Assembly (NCBI RefSeq): GCF_039555335.1
Contig: NC_092636.1
Coordinates: 3,873,371-3,937,370, forward strand
Length of the DNA stretch: 64,000 nt
Reading direction: 5' to 3'
Origin: Amphiura filiformis
Taxonomy: Eukaryota; Echinodermata; Ophiuroidea; Amphilepidida; Amphiuridae
Every line of letters begins with the position of its first letter. Within the stretch, counting starts at the first letter, position 1. The translations under genes were made by a program, and so were the position numbers. This document shows positions 47,909 through 60,082 of this stretch, one piece after another. Below the pieces are notes generated by a model. The model was not told the origin of the DNA. It did not search any database and worked only from the letters and a program-made list of their open reading frames with translations.

Positions 47909-49462
47909 ATGAACTGGGCCTTTCGAAGGCAGAGCATATTGACGTTTGCTTTTATATGTGGTCTCGATTTCATGGCGATATCATCCGGGTCTTCAACATC
48001 GTCAGGGGGAGAGTCGTGTGGTATTGAGGTGGTATCTCCCCACCTGTGTCCTCACCGATCCAATGCCTCCATGCCGTGTTGTTTTGAGCTGGTACAGGAG
48101 CAAAAGATACGAAAATTCATAAGCAGAACTTCGTTTCAAGGTAAATAGTTTAGGCGCCTAATTGCAGCGATTGCTTTTTTAGCCAATGAGGTACGGCGTA
48201 AGTTTAGGAAAATGAGTGATTAGTCCCAATTTACCACTTAGCGTTAGCGATCGTTGAACTATGGAGTGATTGCCTGCAATATAAGCCTTGTCCACCGAGG
48301 GAACTAACGATTAAAATTTATATAGCGCAACATAAACATTGGTATAAACCCAGTGCCGATAGGGACATCAGCTATCTACATATGCATGCATCTTCAGATA
48401 ACGAGTCGAGTATCCTTTTAAAGTTAAGCAGGAGAAATATTACCTACAAACTAAGATACTTCGATGTGTCAAGATATTATTTTGCTCTGTTGAATAGTTG
48501 GCATCTATATAAACTGATGCTTTATACACTAAAGCACGTCGTTCTTAAACACAACAATATTTATCCATAAAATATAAGAAAGAAACCCGGTTAGATGCAC
48601 TACATGTTGTCACGTTCACGATCATGCATTTATATTTCAATAATGTTACAAAATATATAAGATTCTGCGTCTACATGTTTCATTAAGGTGGTACTACACC
48701 CCCGATAAATGTTGTGACTAATTTTGCATTTTTCTCACAAAATAACTATACACTGGTAATAAAAGTTATAGGCTATATTATAGGGGCAAGGAATCCAATT
48801 CAATCAAGACAAGTGGTTCATCATATGTTTAAAAAAATGAGGTACATTCTATAGCGGTACCTCTTTTCTTATCATAAATAACGTACCGCTTGTCTTGAGT
48901 CACTGAAATTCCAGTGTAGTAACTGGATTCTAAAAATGCAAAAATAGTCATTTATCAAGGGGTGTAGTACCACCTTAATACCACGCTACTTTGATCAAAG
49001 CTATTTTTATCTATTACTTTCAATACCACTATCTCCCTTTCTTTTACAGAAGAATCCATAGCTCATTTACAAGCGGAAATTCTACATGGCAATTTAAGTG
49101 GAGGTGGAGGCGAACTAAATGAAAAGCCACTCCTGGTTGAAGACAGCATTTCAGGCCGTTCAGTCGTCTGTGTCGCTTCAGGTTATCATCTATGTTATTT
49201 TCGCGAGATAATAACGACGAATAGCACAAGAGTTTGTTCCTCTGTTCGACCAAAAGCACTACACAATAAAAAGGACAGCTGTTTCGAATACCCCATATGC
49301 AAAGTTGATGTGTGTTCCAAAAGAAATGAACCAAAAGGAATGATCATTTCTAGACCAGCTTTTTATTTAAGCCTAATATTAGTAACTGTTTTTATAAATA
49401 CCGCTATTTGGGCAGGTTTACGAAAATGTGGCGGTAAAGATCCTCAGCCTGGAAGATTATGA
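47909..49462 (+). CDS. putative two-exon gene: small type I membrane glycoprotein
   Basis: Not recognised as a known family. CDS is join(47909..48140, 49050..49462), 214 codons plus stop TGA. The first exon ends CAAG with donor GTAAAT. The second begins after CCCTTTCTTTTACAG. The junction falls after the first base of a codon and the frame stays open to the stop. The protein starts MNWAFRRQSILTFAFICGL, a likely signal peptide. The ectodomain (about residues 25-178) has ten cysteines (37, 47, 57, 58, 118, 126, 140, 155, 161, 166) and three N-glycosylation sequons (N52, N92, N135). A membrane segment at about 181-201 (AFYLSLILVTVFINTAIWAG) is followed by a 13-residue basic tail. The chosen ATG has A at -3; an in-frame ATG ten codons upstream (47879) is possible, but an acceptor-like TTTCCCTATTTAG lies between them, suggesting a 5' UTR exon further up. 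The intron (48141-49049) holds a TTAA MITE. An AATAAA at 49860 could end the transcript. It could instead be a pseudogene or a fragment of a longer gene; only transcripts can tell. Confidence 0.62.
48683..48978. mobile_element. TTAA-flanked foldback MITE (GGGGGTACTACACCC family), copy 2, in intron
   Basis: TTAA, GGTGGTACTACACCCCC, mirrored by GGGGTGTAGTACCACC, TTAA. It shares TTTTGCATTTTTCTCACAAA and TATAGGGGCAAGGA with copy 1 but is shorter and more diverged. It lies within the predicted intron 48141-49049. Confidence 0.88.
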
Positions 49463-50576
49463 TCCGCCATTTTTGTTTGTTTAGAAGACGATTTAAGTCA
49501 TTTTTGAGTGACATTACCGGAAGTGATTATATATACACGCGGAATGTATTATGGGAATAATTATTGCGTCAGCAAAATCAGCAAAATCATGGTAAAACCA
49601 GACCTTTTCCAGCGAAAACATCAATTCTCAATGTGTGTGATTAAAGTACACAACAAGATGATCCGTTATTTAAAGATTTTAAAAATGAGATGATCTTAGA
49701 CAAGCTTTTTATCTATCGCTCGTCAACTTTTTTAGCAATTGGATTGGTGCAAATGATGACCATGCATGTTGCGAGGCGAGCGACACGTGGGATTCAATTC
49801 TATAATAATTGCAATCCGTGCAGTTTAGAAAGTCTCCTCTATCTACCGTGTCTACCTGAAATAAATGTGTCTACTCTATGTCTAGTTTGCCTAGTAAGCC
49901 TTAACCCACCACTTTCGTCACCTTGAACAAAATGCATGGACACTTTCATATACAGAGGCTGTATATTTTTCATCATCTTTTTAAAAGGTTTTGCACTGCA
50001 GTCGTTTTATTTGGATGGCAATACATTTAGACTCATTATGGCAAACATAATGACAAACCAACACACATGCGGATACATGTTGCTCGTCAACTTTAAACTC
50101 GATGCAATGATATTTTGGTACAATGAAAGGTGGACGGGAAACATTCATCGTTCATTTTCGACAGCTAACCCAAATGATACCTTTAACCGCGGTAATGTGC
50201 ACTAATGACGATACACCACAACATCATGAACATGAGATCGTGAAAAGTGACCCAGCTAGAAATCAATTGGATATTATAGCAATACTTGTGTTTCGAGGTT
50301 CGTCCTGAGATTAATTTGGCCGCTAGGTCCGATTTTCTATCGCAATTTAAAACTGTTTTTGCTAGCAGACTTGGGACTCATCTTTTAAGCAGCTTTTTGG
50401 TGGGGCTCCTTCCTATCTCATCATTGAAGAAGCGTGTACCTTGCGGCTTCAGGATGTAACCTCTTTGAATCTATGATAGACATTTTAAGCAATGAATGTG
50501 ACACGGTAGAAAGGCAGGATCAGAGTCAGGAAATTGAAAAGTAAACTGTTTGAAACCTGCAACATGCCATGGGTTA
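49463..50576. other. likely 3' UTR then spacer
   Basis: Follows the stop codon of the two-exon gene. AATAAA at 49860-49865 is a candidate polyadenylation signal. The small frames here (49690-49926, 49936-50205) have no motifs or splice support. Confidence 0.4.
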
Positions 50577-50960
50577 GGCCGTGTAAAATTAATATTTTGG
50601 TTCTCGTCCCTCCTCCTCAATTTCTGGGATTTGTCAGATTTTTTTTTTTTTTTTTTAGATTTTTCAATTTTTTAGACTTTGGAATGATTTATGAAATCTT
50701 CATACATATAAATAAGTTTATTAGAGAACAAGCATCACTTCCAAGTCTTTTTGTGGTACTCTAGGCGGTTTATCCCTCAGAATCTCACATTTGAAAAAAA
50801 AAAAAAAAAAAGGGCCTCATCGTTTCCTCGAGCACTGTTGGAGAAGACCGAAAACTACTGACAATGGTAATTTTACATTGAAAAAAAAAAAAAACCTCCC
50901 TCCCTCATCAATTCATGAAAATCCTCTGGACGAGAACCAAAACATTAATTTTATACGGCC
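50577..50960. mobile_element. foldback element, GGCCGTGTAAAATTAATATT termini
   Basis: GGCCGTGTAAAATTAATATT followed by TTGGTTCTCGTCC is mirrored by GGACGAGAACCAAAACATTA and ATTTTATACGGCC. Inner poly-T (50640-50657) faces poly-A tracts near 50797 and 50882. Frames inside, including 50534-50764, are not genes. Confidence 0.85.
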
Positions 50961-51645
50961 TTATATACGAGATACTGACGACGACACCATGTATTAAGGT
51001 TAACAAAAAACAAAATTTTCATGGCTTGAATATACATGAATGTTTTTCCAAGAAACAACACTTGACGTCCGAGGAATTTGCGTGTGCCCTCGCTGTACTG
51101 GGTTATTAACGACCTTTAGTTAACGTGCTAAAGTGGCTGTTATAGATGGAATTATCATGCGTAAGTCGCGGATGTCGTATACGTGTCGTTCGATAGCGGG
51201 ACAATAGTCTGCGACGTCATCCGCACAGTGTATCATCATCTGCATCGCAATTGTAAACGTCGTATCATTGTGCTTCACGCCATCAGGAAATCCAACCACG
51301 TCCTTCCGAGGAGGACTTTAATACATGACATATCTAAGAGGACATTCCTAGCATGTAGCAGGTTGATCCAGTGGGATCATCTTGGTGACGATACACGTAG
51401 GTCTACGTGTGCCCACATTGGTTTGCTGCTACTTGGGCCCAGCTGATGTATGATGCAGTTCATAAAATATACAAGATGGTGACGACTGACGAGGTTACCT
51501 AAGCTTAGAATGGGGATTGCTTCTAGTAATTCTCTAATGTATATTTCAGGGTGCAGTTTCAGCAAATTTGCTATAACTATTACCCCTCCATGCCCGTTTT
51601 TGGCATCACAAATGATGGCACTTATTTGAATTGAGTCCTATCGTT
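50961..51645. other. spacer, no gene recognised
   Basis: Somewhat less AT-rich than its surroundings. An 87-residue plus-strand frame (51183-51446) and an overlapping minus-strand frame have no recognisable domain. Confidence 0.4.
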
Positions 51646-51648
51646 GGC

Positions 51649-51716
51649 CATACGAGTCATAACTACCACAATTTCTCCTAGGAGAAATTATTTGACTAGC
51701 TCGTATGGCCAATGAT
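51649..51716. repeat. ~68-bp near-perfect palindrome
   Basis: ATCGTTGGCCATACGAG, a centre of AATTTCTCCTAGGAGAAATT, then CTCGTATGGCCAATGAT. Possibly a very small foldback element. Confidence 0.8.
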
Positions 51717-51733
51717 ATAGATTCCGAGTCTGC

Positions 51734-51979
51734 ATACTTAAAAATACGGGGTCAAATATGTACCGACTAAAAAATAATTGACCCTGTTTCATTGCAAATA
51801 TGCAGTTTTGGGATTCCATTTATCTCCATGCGGGGTCAAATTTATTTATTTATTTACATAACTGGCTAAAATACATCAAAAATACACATACATTTGACTG
51901 AAAAAGTGATTGTTTGCAATGAAACGGGGTCAATTTATTTTTAGTCGGTGCATATTTAACCCCATATTTTTAAAAGTGT
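51734..51979. mobile_element. MITE, AAAAATACGGGGTCAAATAT family, copy 1
   Basis: ACTTAAAAATACGGGGTCAA with TACCGACTAAAAA is mirrored by TTTTTAGTCGGTGCATATTT and CCCATATTTTTAAAAGTG. Inner GACCC...GGGTC pairs frame a short AT-rich middle. The same family lies at 61698-61868. Confidence 0.88.
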
Positions 51980-53351
51980 GTCATCTGTGACTTTGCCGTC
52001 TTATTTTTGCGAAATGTATGTATAGAGAATAGTAGTTTACAAGACTCAATGGGCATATCCCCATACATTGTTTTGTTAGACCCCTTCCTTCGGCTTCTTT
52101 GACGTCTTAATGTAGACCATAAGTGACGAAACTCACGGATTGTATAGCAATTCTATATTACCGTCCATATCAGACAAATTTTAGCGTCCACCCCTTGGTG
52201 TGTATTAGTTTTTATCAATACTTGTAATAATGTAATGTAATTTATCGCTTTTTTGACAAAATGTTTCAAATATGTACGTATATGATAAACCTCTATATGA
52301 TATGTAAATAGTTGAAATGAAAATTTTATTTATTTCTTCAATGCAATATTTCCTCCTCCTCATGCAATTGAGCCGGAGGTATTACGACCCTTGTACAAGC
52401 AATATGCAGTCATCGATTGATGTATTAGTATTCACTAAGCATTCCATAACATGCAACTCAAAATAATTGTTTCATGAAATTGTATAAATGTATACGTAAT
52501 TAAGAATAATAATTGATATTTTTACCTGGGGTAATCACGAATGATGAATATCGTCAATAAGTCGGTAAACAAAAAGCAATCTATTCTTTGGGATCTGAAC
52601 CAAACCGAGTCGTTTGATTAGATCTACATTCTCCATAAAGAGTCCGTGAAACTAACAAACAGTATCGATCCGGATTAGTGACGGCATTTGTATTTTATTG
52701 GTTCAATTTGGAGGGAATCCGAAAATGTCCCCAAACTTGGCATTTTATACCCGATTTCTTATTTTGATTGGAGGGCAAATGAGAGAAAAACAAATTTGGG
52801 GATGCCCCATGTTCATTCCTGATGGCGCGCCGCTGATCCGGATCTAATTCGGTCTTATGTACGCTCACAGATATATGTGCGTTAATTTTGTGCCGTATAC
52901 TTGTTCAGGATAAGGCCAGATCTATGCTTGGAATACATTTTAAATGGGCGAGGACCCAAATGGCGACACGAAGACGCACATGCATGAATATTTTAATTTT
53001 TGGTCAACGAACTACTTTTAAGTTACCGACATAATTTATAATATTTTTTATTATGTATCGGTTGTATCCATCTCCCAATCAAATGCCATTGGGGGAATTG
53101 TCTATTTGAATAATATTAAATGATTGTTCCAGATCCTTAATATTGAGAAAGGATTCGATTGTTGTCAATTTTTGTGCCAAATTCTTCACCTTCTGTCGTG
53201 CCAAACACCCTTGCCTTTTGTGTTGTGCCAAGAATATATACACGCTATCTTCCACCTGGGATTAAATAGGCCTACTAAAGGGGTTGGAATCTAGATCCTG
53301 CGGGTCTCTTCGAGTTTTCGGTTCTGCATAACAATGATGTTTGTTTCTAGT
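51980..53351. other. AT-rich spacer
   Basis: No gene or clear repeat recognised. Confidence 0.5.
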
Positions 53352-53665
53352 AGTTGGGGAGGACGGGTGTATAATAGTGGTCTTCTATAACTATAGCTTT
53401 TCACCACTGCGGCCCGGGTTCAATTCCCCGAGTTGCCACATGTGAGTTTGGTTGCCGATCCATGCTCATCCTTCCAGGTTTTTCTCCGGGTGCTCCGCTT
53501 TTTCTCCTGCTTCTAAAATCGGACCTCTTCCCATATCCCTGTTCCGTCATTTTCAGTTGGCATCCCTTTAATTTAGTAGCCTCTGAGCACTATTGGGCTT
53601 TGCCTGGCTTCGACCGAATGTTTTTATTTTTCACTTTTCTTTTTCTTGTTCTTCTTCTTTATTAT
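53352..53665 (+). mobile_element. tRNA-derived SINE
   Basis: The head has an A-box-like GGTGTATAATAGTGGTC at about 53366 and a B-box-like GGGTTCAATTCCCC at about 53416. The body contains GAGTTGCCACATGTGAGTTT and CCAGGTTTTTCTCCGGGTGC, then a CTTTT-rich tail. Target duplications are not clear. The frame at 53462-53668 is within the body and not a gene. Confidence 0.7.
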
Positions 53666-54216
53666 TAGTCTCAGATGTGATTGATATGTTTAAATAAGAG
53701 GTTTTATATATTCTTTATTCGGTAAAAGCAACAGTATAATACAAAATCACAAATGACGTAAACATCAAAGGTCGATAGAGCCAGGATAACCCATAAAATC
53801 GGTACGGATCTAACTTATTACCATTATCATATAATATATAAATTTTATATAACTTTAAAAAAGTAATATAGGCCGCAGTTATATTGGCCTAAATATGCAT
53901 GTTTGGATGTTATAGGGTTTAAACTCACATGAGAATAAAGTTCCTGTAAAGTGTGCTGATGCTTAAGGGTTTGTCGTAGCGCACTATAAATCACTCTTCG
54001 GTTTTTTTTGTAAACATAAACAGATAAAACTATTGGTGTATATATTATGGGATAATTGAGCTCACATCCACCCCGTGTGCGATAAAAAGTGAATTGATAT
54101 ATATATAACGCGTTACACCAAACCAAAGCTATAATACTATAGCATACTCTCCGATCCCTTTATTATGTATGTCCCACCTTCCACCCCTTTTCCAACTGCA
54201 TTAGCTACAACTGCAT

Positions 54217-54392
54217 GGGTTGTTCCAGATGAAATTCATACACCCCCTAAGGAAGTCATGACCTTACAGGGAGTGTGAATTTCAAATTGAGTCACCCATT
54301 CAGGTAGCCCCATTGAAATTCACATTCCCTGTGTGGGAGATTAAGGTCATGTCTTCCGTAGGGGGTGTATGGATTTCAACTGGAATAACCTA
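54217..54392. mobile_element. foldback MITE, CTGTGGAAGATTAAGGTCAT family, copy 2
   Basis: Shares GAAATTCATACACCCCC, GAGTCACCCATTCAGGTAGC and GAGATTAAGGTCATGTCTTC with 43883-44070. Outer ends GGGTTGTTCC and GGAATAACCT are inverted. The left half is shortened relative to copy 1. Confidence 0.82.
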
Positions 54393-54884
54393 ATAGTTAC
54401 GTATGGTGGGTACTCTTATACAATGCAGATTCCCAACCCAAGATACTAGAGGCTGATGTCAACTATTATAGCGTTGCGATCATTTTAACACTAAAAGCAT
54501 TTTAAGAGTAAAAATGAATTTTGCTTATTATCTGTGTCATTGTTTTTGATAATAAGTTATTGAAACCATACATATAATTGTAATATATGTATATGTTTGA
54601 AATCAGTTAGCAAGCTTCAAATTGAATCTTGTCTATTATGTTGAATTCAAATTCCCGAATTTGTATTACCCATTATAAACATATTCTTTACACTCGGCCT
54701 ATTATAGACTTTGATGTATGTCCGAAATGCACTTCGGATGTCGGGATGTCTAAAATGAACACATTTTTCATTCAAAATTATTTTACGTCATTAACATTGT
54801 CAATGACGTATTATATACATGTGTAATATCGGCTGACTAGAGCTGGGTGGGTGATGCATAAAATCAGATGACTATTTTGATAAT

Positions 54885-55348
54885 TTAAGGTTGGTCTGAA
54901 CCCTGGAATTATGGAAACTTTCGGGCCTCGTAACTGCTAAATTGTTGGTCTAAAGTATATAAAAGTATACATATTTAGAATGGCAAAGACTTGATAAGTT
55001 CATCTGTGAGGTCAAATTTAGCATTTTGGCCCAAAATCCCCAAAAAAATGTTTTTTGGCCCACTTCTTTTTCGTACATCCTACCAAAAAAATTCTTGGGC
55101 CAAAATTTTTTTTTTTTATTAATTTTTAAAAACTAGATAAAAATATCTAGGAGCCGTTTTTTTCATTTTTTTGAATTTCGACCAACTTTCGAAATTTGCA
55201 CCAAAAATGGTCAAAAAATGCTAAATTTTCAAAAAAATCATAAAAAAGCCTGATTTTCGCCCAAATTTCAAATATTTTTGGTGAAGTTGGTCAAGATTCA
55301 AAAAAATTAAAAAAAGGTTTCCATAATTCCAGGGTTCAGACCAATTAA
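54885..55348. mobile_element. TTAA-flanked foldback MITE, GGTTGGTCTGAACCCTGG termini
   Basis: TTAA, GGTTGGTCTGAACCCTGG and AATTATGGAAAC are mirrored by GTTTCCATAATTCCAGGGTT, CAGACCAA and TTAA. The interior has TTTTTTGGCCCA-like T-rich blocks. A third, separate TTAA-using family in the window. Confidence 0.9.
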
Positions 55349-55357
55349 GGTTATACG

Positions 55358-56215
55358 ATGTATTGTTGGTCGAAGCAGCAGAAAAAAAGTAGTTAACAGC
55401 ATCTTGCGAATGGTAGTGAGCTTTAGCAATAATTGCATTGCTCAATTCATAGCGAGCGTGTAGAAGAATTCAAATATCACAGATATACTTTTGTATGCCC
55501 TGTGGTTCTTGAGTTATGTTGTAAAGAGGGCTGAAACAACAACACTTTTGTAAAACGTACATAACTCATTAACAATAAATTAAGCAAGTTTTCAAAGTAT
55601 ATGATTTGTAGAATGAACTTTTGCAAAACACCAAAGTGTTATTTTTTAATAATATATTGATTCAGATAATGAAAATCGATTTTTTTTTGGCTTTTGGCTG
55701 CTTCGACCAACGATACCTCGTACCCTTAACCCTAACCCGCTTGAATACTACAAAATACTACTTGATATATGCGCTGTTCGTGCATGCATCCCACGTGGTG
55801 TGATGACGCAATCGCCCTAAGTGATATATATCAGGCACGGTTTCGCTGGCCAGCGAAGCCCAAGACCCGTGGCAAAGTGTCGCCGACCGAGTGCTTGGCA
55901 TGCGAGGGGTCTCAGGTTCGAATCCCACCCAGAGCAAACAACTTCTTTCCTTCTTTTTCTCTTTATTCTTTCCTTCTTTCCTTCCGTCGCCGAAAAGCCC
56001 TTAGGAGGTTAGGGTTAGGTTACCACTATCGAAACTCAGTATAGGCTTCCTTAACCCTAACCCGCCTGAATACTACAAAATACTACTTGATATATGCGCT
56101 GTTCGTGCATGCATCCCACGTGGTGTGATGACGCAATCGCCCTAAGTGATATATAGGCACGGGTTCGCTGGCCAACGAAGCCCAAGACCCGTGGCAAAGT
56201 GTCGCCGAAGGTGCT
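55358..56215. repeat. complex repeat: inverted arms, telomere-like motifs, tRNA-like segment and duplication
   Basis: TATTGTTGGTCGAAGCAGC (55363) is mirrored by GCTGCTTCGACCAACGATA (55699). Next comes a block starting CCTTAACCCTAACCCGC at about 55726. It includes a tRNA-like piece with B box GGTTCGAATCCC (55914) and ends near 56015 with GGTTAGGGTTAGG, the inverse of its start. The first 155 bp of the block are repeated at 56051-56208 with few changes. The small frames here are not genes. Confidence 0.75.
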
Positions 56216-56875
56216 TTTATATCTCTGGAAAATACCAAGGTATAATAGATAGCACAAAATACGCAGCTTTTAGATTGACATGTTGAAATGATATATTTTC
56301 TCTCATTATTTCACAGCTTTGATGAAAAGTTATCCAAAATTCGCCCAATTGACATCGATTTCCCATCCCAACTATAGCGTGTAACTAGAGAGGTGCAAAA
56401 AATCTAGGGCGCACTGTAATGTGGGGTCTTCTTGCTTGGTGTTTTAAAACAAAGAAAAGTGTTAGTCATTATTTATTGAGATTTTGGTGATTTTGGGAAT
56501 TCAACTTTCTGCTTTTAACCCATAATGATGCCCTTTTCACTATGAGTTCTGTAGACTATGAAAATCGTGCTCGAAAGTGCCCATATTTTTCCATTGAAAC
56601 TGTGTCATATGGAATTAATCAGGAGGGCGTTACCTTAAAGATGTTATACACAATTATTGTACATGTTTGATCATTAGCCTTAGATGATTGATGAATCTGC
56701 CATAACATTTCCAATGATAGATCTCTAATTGTCATAGTTCATATTTTCGTTAAAAATAAATTCCTAAATAGACAACCATCGTCTCCTTTAAAAAGAAAAA
56801 AATTGTGGGGAATCCCATGTTCACATAGAAATTGCAAATAATTTATGGAAGGGTTGGGGTGTTTAAATACTGCAT

Positions 56876-56998
56876 TTACACTATAATTATAAATAATATG
56901 GTGGACTTTCCGCCACAAATATAATGTTGTCTTTATAATTATAAATAGTATGGTGGACTTTCCGCCACAAATATAATGTTGTCTTTATAATAAATATA
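56876..56998. repeat. tandem duplication, ~58-bp unit
   Basis: Two direct copies of a segment from ATAATTATAAATA through ATGGTGGACTTTCCGCCACA to AATGTTGTCTTTATAAT, with one or two differences. GTGGACTTTCCGCCAC contains a small inverted repeat. Confidence 0.88.
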
Positions 56999-58599
56999 TT
57001 TTGTCGCTGCGTAAATATGCTATTATATAAGCCCAGTGTTGAATCATATATCATGTTTTTCGAAAAATGCTGCTGAATTTAATACGCAATAAAAATATAA
57101 ACATTTTGATAAGAAAAAAAGCGTTCATAAAAATTAGTGCGTTTGGGAGGTGAAACTACTACTATATGTGTATAACGCAATCGCTGAGATGAGCGATTGA
57201 TCGCTGACCAATGAGATGGCCTGTTAATTATTGCGCTGATAATATAATACAGATCATTGGTCAAAAAAGCAACCCTCACGTTGCTAGCTGAAGGAGCCAT
57301 CCAATGCAGGTGTTATGACACAATTGGGAAAGGAAGCCATTGATCATATTCTTGTTATCTAGATGTATAGCTTACGAGTAATCAGGGGCGGTATGGAATA
57401 ATTCAGATTTCGTCAACCAATAGATCTCCTGGAGCACATAGGCCTAGGTTTAATTACCTACAGCTCTGCGTTATTTATGGCGTGAATTTTATTGCTTCAT
57501 TACGAAATAGGCCTAACAAGACATGTCGACTCTGTTTGCGTTGTCCCTCTGTTTAATTTATTATTTGTTTTATTTTATGACTTTATTTCAATATAATTTA
57601 ATTCAATTTATAAAATACAAATATGGTCAAGTTATAGAGAGGACATCATTAATTTCGAATGAAAGTCGCAAGTTATGATCAGCTTATAATGACTTGCTAT
57701 GTATTTGGTTGAAGTTGATGTGCTGCAGGAGCGCTGATGGTTGACGAAATCTCACATTTACGCATGACTGTTACAAGCGTGTTCGCTATGTGAGAGTATC
57801 TAGGGCTTAAAAACAGAACTGATTATGTCCGAAAAATGATGTATTGTGTTTAGAAATTCCATTTCTACAAAAAATCAGAAATTCCAGCAAAAATAATGAT
57901 TCTCTGATTCTCCTTGATATAATATAATACATGCTTGTAGTGAAATAATGTTGACGAACGAGGACACCAGACTATGTCTGAATTCCATGCTAAATATCTA
58001 AAATGGTGAACCAAATCCAAATACCGTTAAAGTAACCTTAACCAGTTCTGGCTCTAAGCCCTCGTTAATATTATTCGTTTAATGAAGACACAAAGTTTTA
58101 ATCATTTATTGTTGAATTGAAAACTGGATTTGTAAAGTATCATGAAAGAAAACAAGTTGTTTTATTATCTTGGAGACCTATACAACTAGTTGGCAACATT
58201 TTCGTGGTTTGAAGATTATTTTTATTTTTTAACAAATGACTAAATTGAATCGATTCTGAAGTTTGTATTCAAATCTAGAATTTGCCTAAAAAATTAGCCT
58301 TTTAGGTCAAGGGATATGATGATAGAACCTACTTAGCTTTCATGATATCTTTGTTTGATAAAAATTTCAAATACACAGTACAACTGTATTCCTACATTGT
58401 TACAACTTGCAATAAACAATTTGAGTCTTGATATAAATATAAATCAAGACCTCTTTTTATTGATTTATTTGCGAACGTTTTATAGATGATAGCCCAGATC
58501 AGTAAGCAAATCAATGTTTTCCACTGGAGCCCACTTTGGATCTACGATATTAATGTCAGCCAAATATAAAACATTCATAACATGCAAATTACCCGTAAT
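56999..58599. other. AT-rich spacer
   Basis: No gene recognised. A clean hairpin lies at 58424-58451 (GTCTTGAT, 10-nt loop, ATCAAGAC). Confidence 0.5.
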
Positions 58600-58680
58600 A
58601 TCTCACCAGAGTGTCTATGACGAACGGGAGGTCGGGGGTTCAACCCCACTTAAGTTGCACCCACGGAATCGTCCTTGGAT
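58600..58680 (+). mobile_element. possible SINE head (tRNA-like)
   Basis: GAGTGTCTATGACGAACGGG followed by a B-box-like GGGGGTTCAACCCC. Only the B box is convincing. A 131-residue frame starting at 58611 crosses it and shows no domain. Confidence 0.35.
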
Positions 58681-60080
58681 CTAATACTTCCATTACATTA
58701 TGTGGTTTTTGTATTAATAATGCACCACCAAAGACGTCTATTCCTGACGTAACACGGAACATTGAGTTGTTAAGTGTTCCCGTTGAACGTGAGTTGCATT
58801 ACATAATCACCCAGAGGTTTTTGAAGTGTAATGTAATAATTGTACTCGAGATTTTAAAGATTTTTGAAAAAATGCTGTTCGGTTCTTTTCTGTATCATTC
58901 TTCGCCGCTGCAGTGTTTGCGGAATCTGTACATAAAGTATGTTGTTTCACCCTCCAAATCCCCTAAAGGTTATATATTCATGTGTTCTCAACATGTGCCA
59001 AGTTAATGTAAAACAAACACGTCTATAAAGGCTGCCTTCTAAACTACCAGTACCGTACTTCTTCATGCAGTTGAACGATATTTTATACGTCATTATGTAC
59101 ATATTAGACAGACTAAGATTTTCCTACGTGGACGCTGTACGTGAACATATGACGTCAATGTGATGTCACTTCAACCGATGTGTCCAATCAGCACTTTTGA
59201 ATTCCGTTAAATTGACATCACACGCTCACGTACACGCGTCCACGCGAGAAAATATAGTTCTGTTCTGTCGTAGTGACTCAATATCATTTTAGCCACATTT
59301 AAAGCTATTTAAATCCAGCTTAAAACAGTGGCGTAGCCAAGGAGGGGGAGGGAAGGTTCAAACAAAATCATTAGTCAATTCAGTGATGTAGTGTATAGCG
59401 ATATATCACACAGTCTTTCAAAGATTATTTTACCCATTTGGCACAATCTATTTGGAGACATCCACTATATCCATTTATGATAGTTTCTGGGTTCTTTATC
59501 ATTATTGGCAGTGTGACTTAGAGCAGCTATTTTGTTTTCACGTCTTGGTAGTACTCAAATATAAAAAGAAAAGTGTGCAATTGAAGGATGGATTTGGCAC
59601 TGTGTGTTTGATCATTAACTCAATTGCACTGTGCTTCAAAAACATGCAATTTTAAATCTTGAATGGCTTGATATGTGATTTAACATAAAAGATTGTCAAT
59701 CAGGTTTGAAATATAATGGTTTAAAATGCACACCCAAGAATAATGTTATATACGAATGACGTATTGAATCGCATCGTTATCAGTGAGCTAGAAGTAACAC
59801 GCTAGGTATGAGCAAGACTCTGGTGAATTCATAAATACATTGGGCCGTTTGAAATCTTTGATTTACAAATTGTTTCTTGGAGGCAAAAAATGAGCCTTTA
59901 TGTAAAGTTTTTGTAGTCATGGTAAACCATGCACTGATGAGATTACAGTGAGCATGACTCGATCATAAAACTGTCAATCATTCTTTCAGACAGGCCTACT
60001 CGGACTGAGAATGTCCGAGTGTGGCCATTATTAGGTACATTTCTTTAGTTATACTTGCCATAAAATTGTCAATGGATACA
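58681..60080. other. spacer
   Basis: No gene supported. A CAGTGGCGTAGCCAAGG motif at about 59326 looks like one terminus of a hAT-type MITE as at 37073, without a visible partner. Confidence 0.45.
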
Positions 60081-60082
60081 TA

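Noticed and set aside
51183-51446. 87-residue frame in a less AT-rich stretch
   Set aside because: No recognisable motif, no splice sites that extend it, and a similar-sized frame on the other strand.
58611-59006. 131-residue plus-strand frame
   Set aside because: Starts inside a tRNA-like segment and shows no domain; it looks like chance openness.
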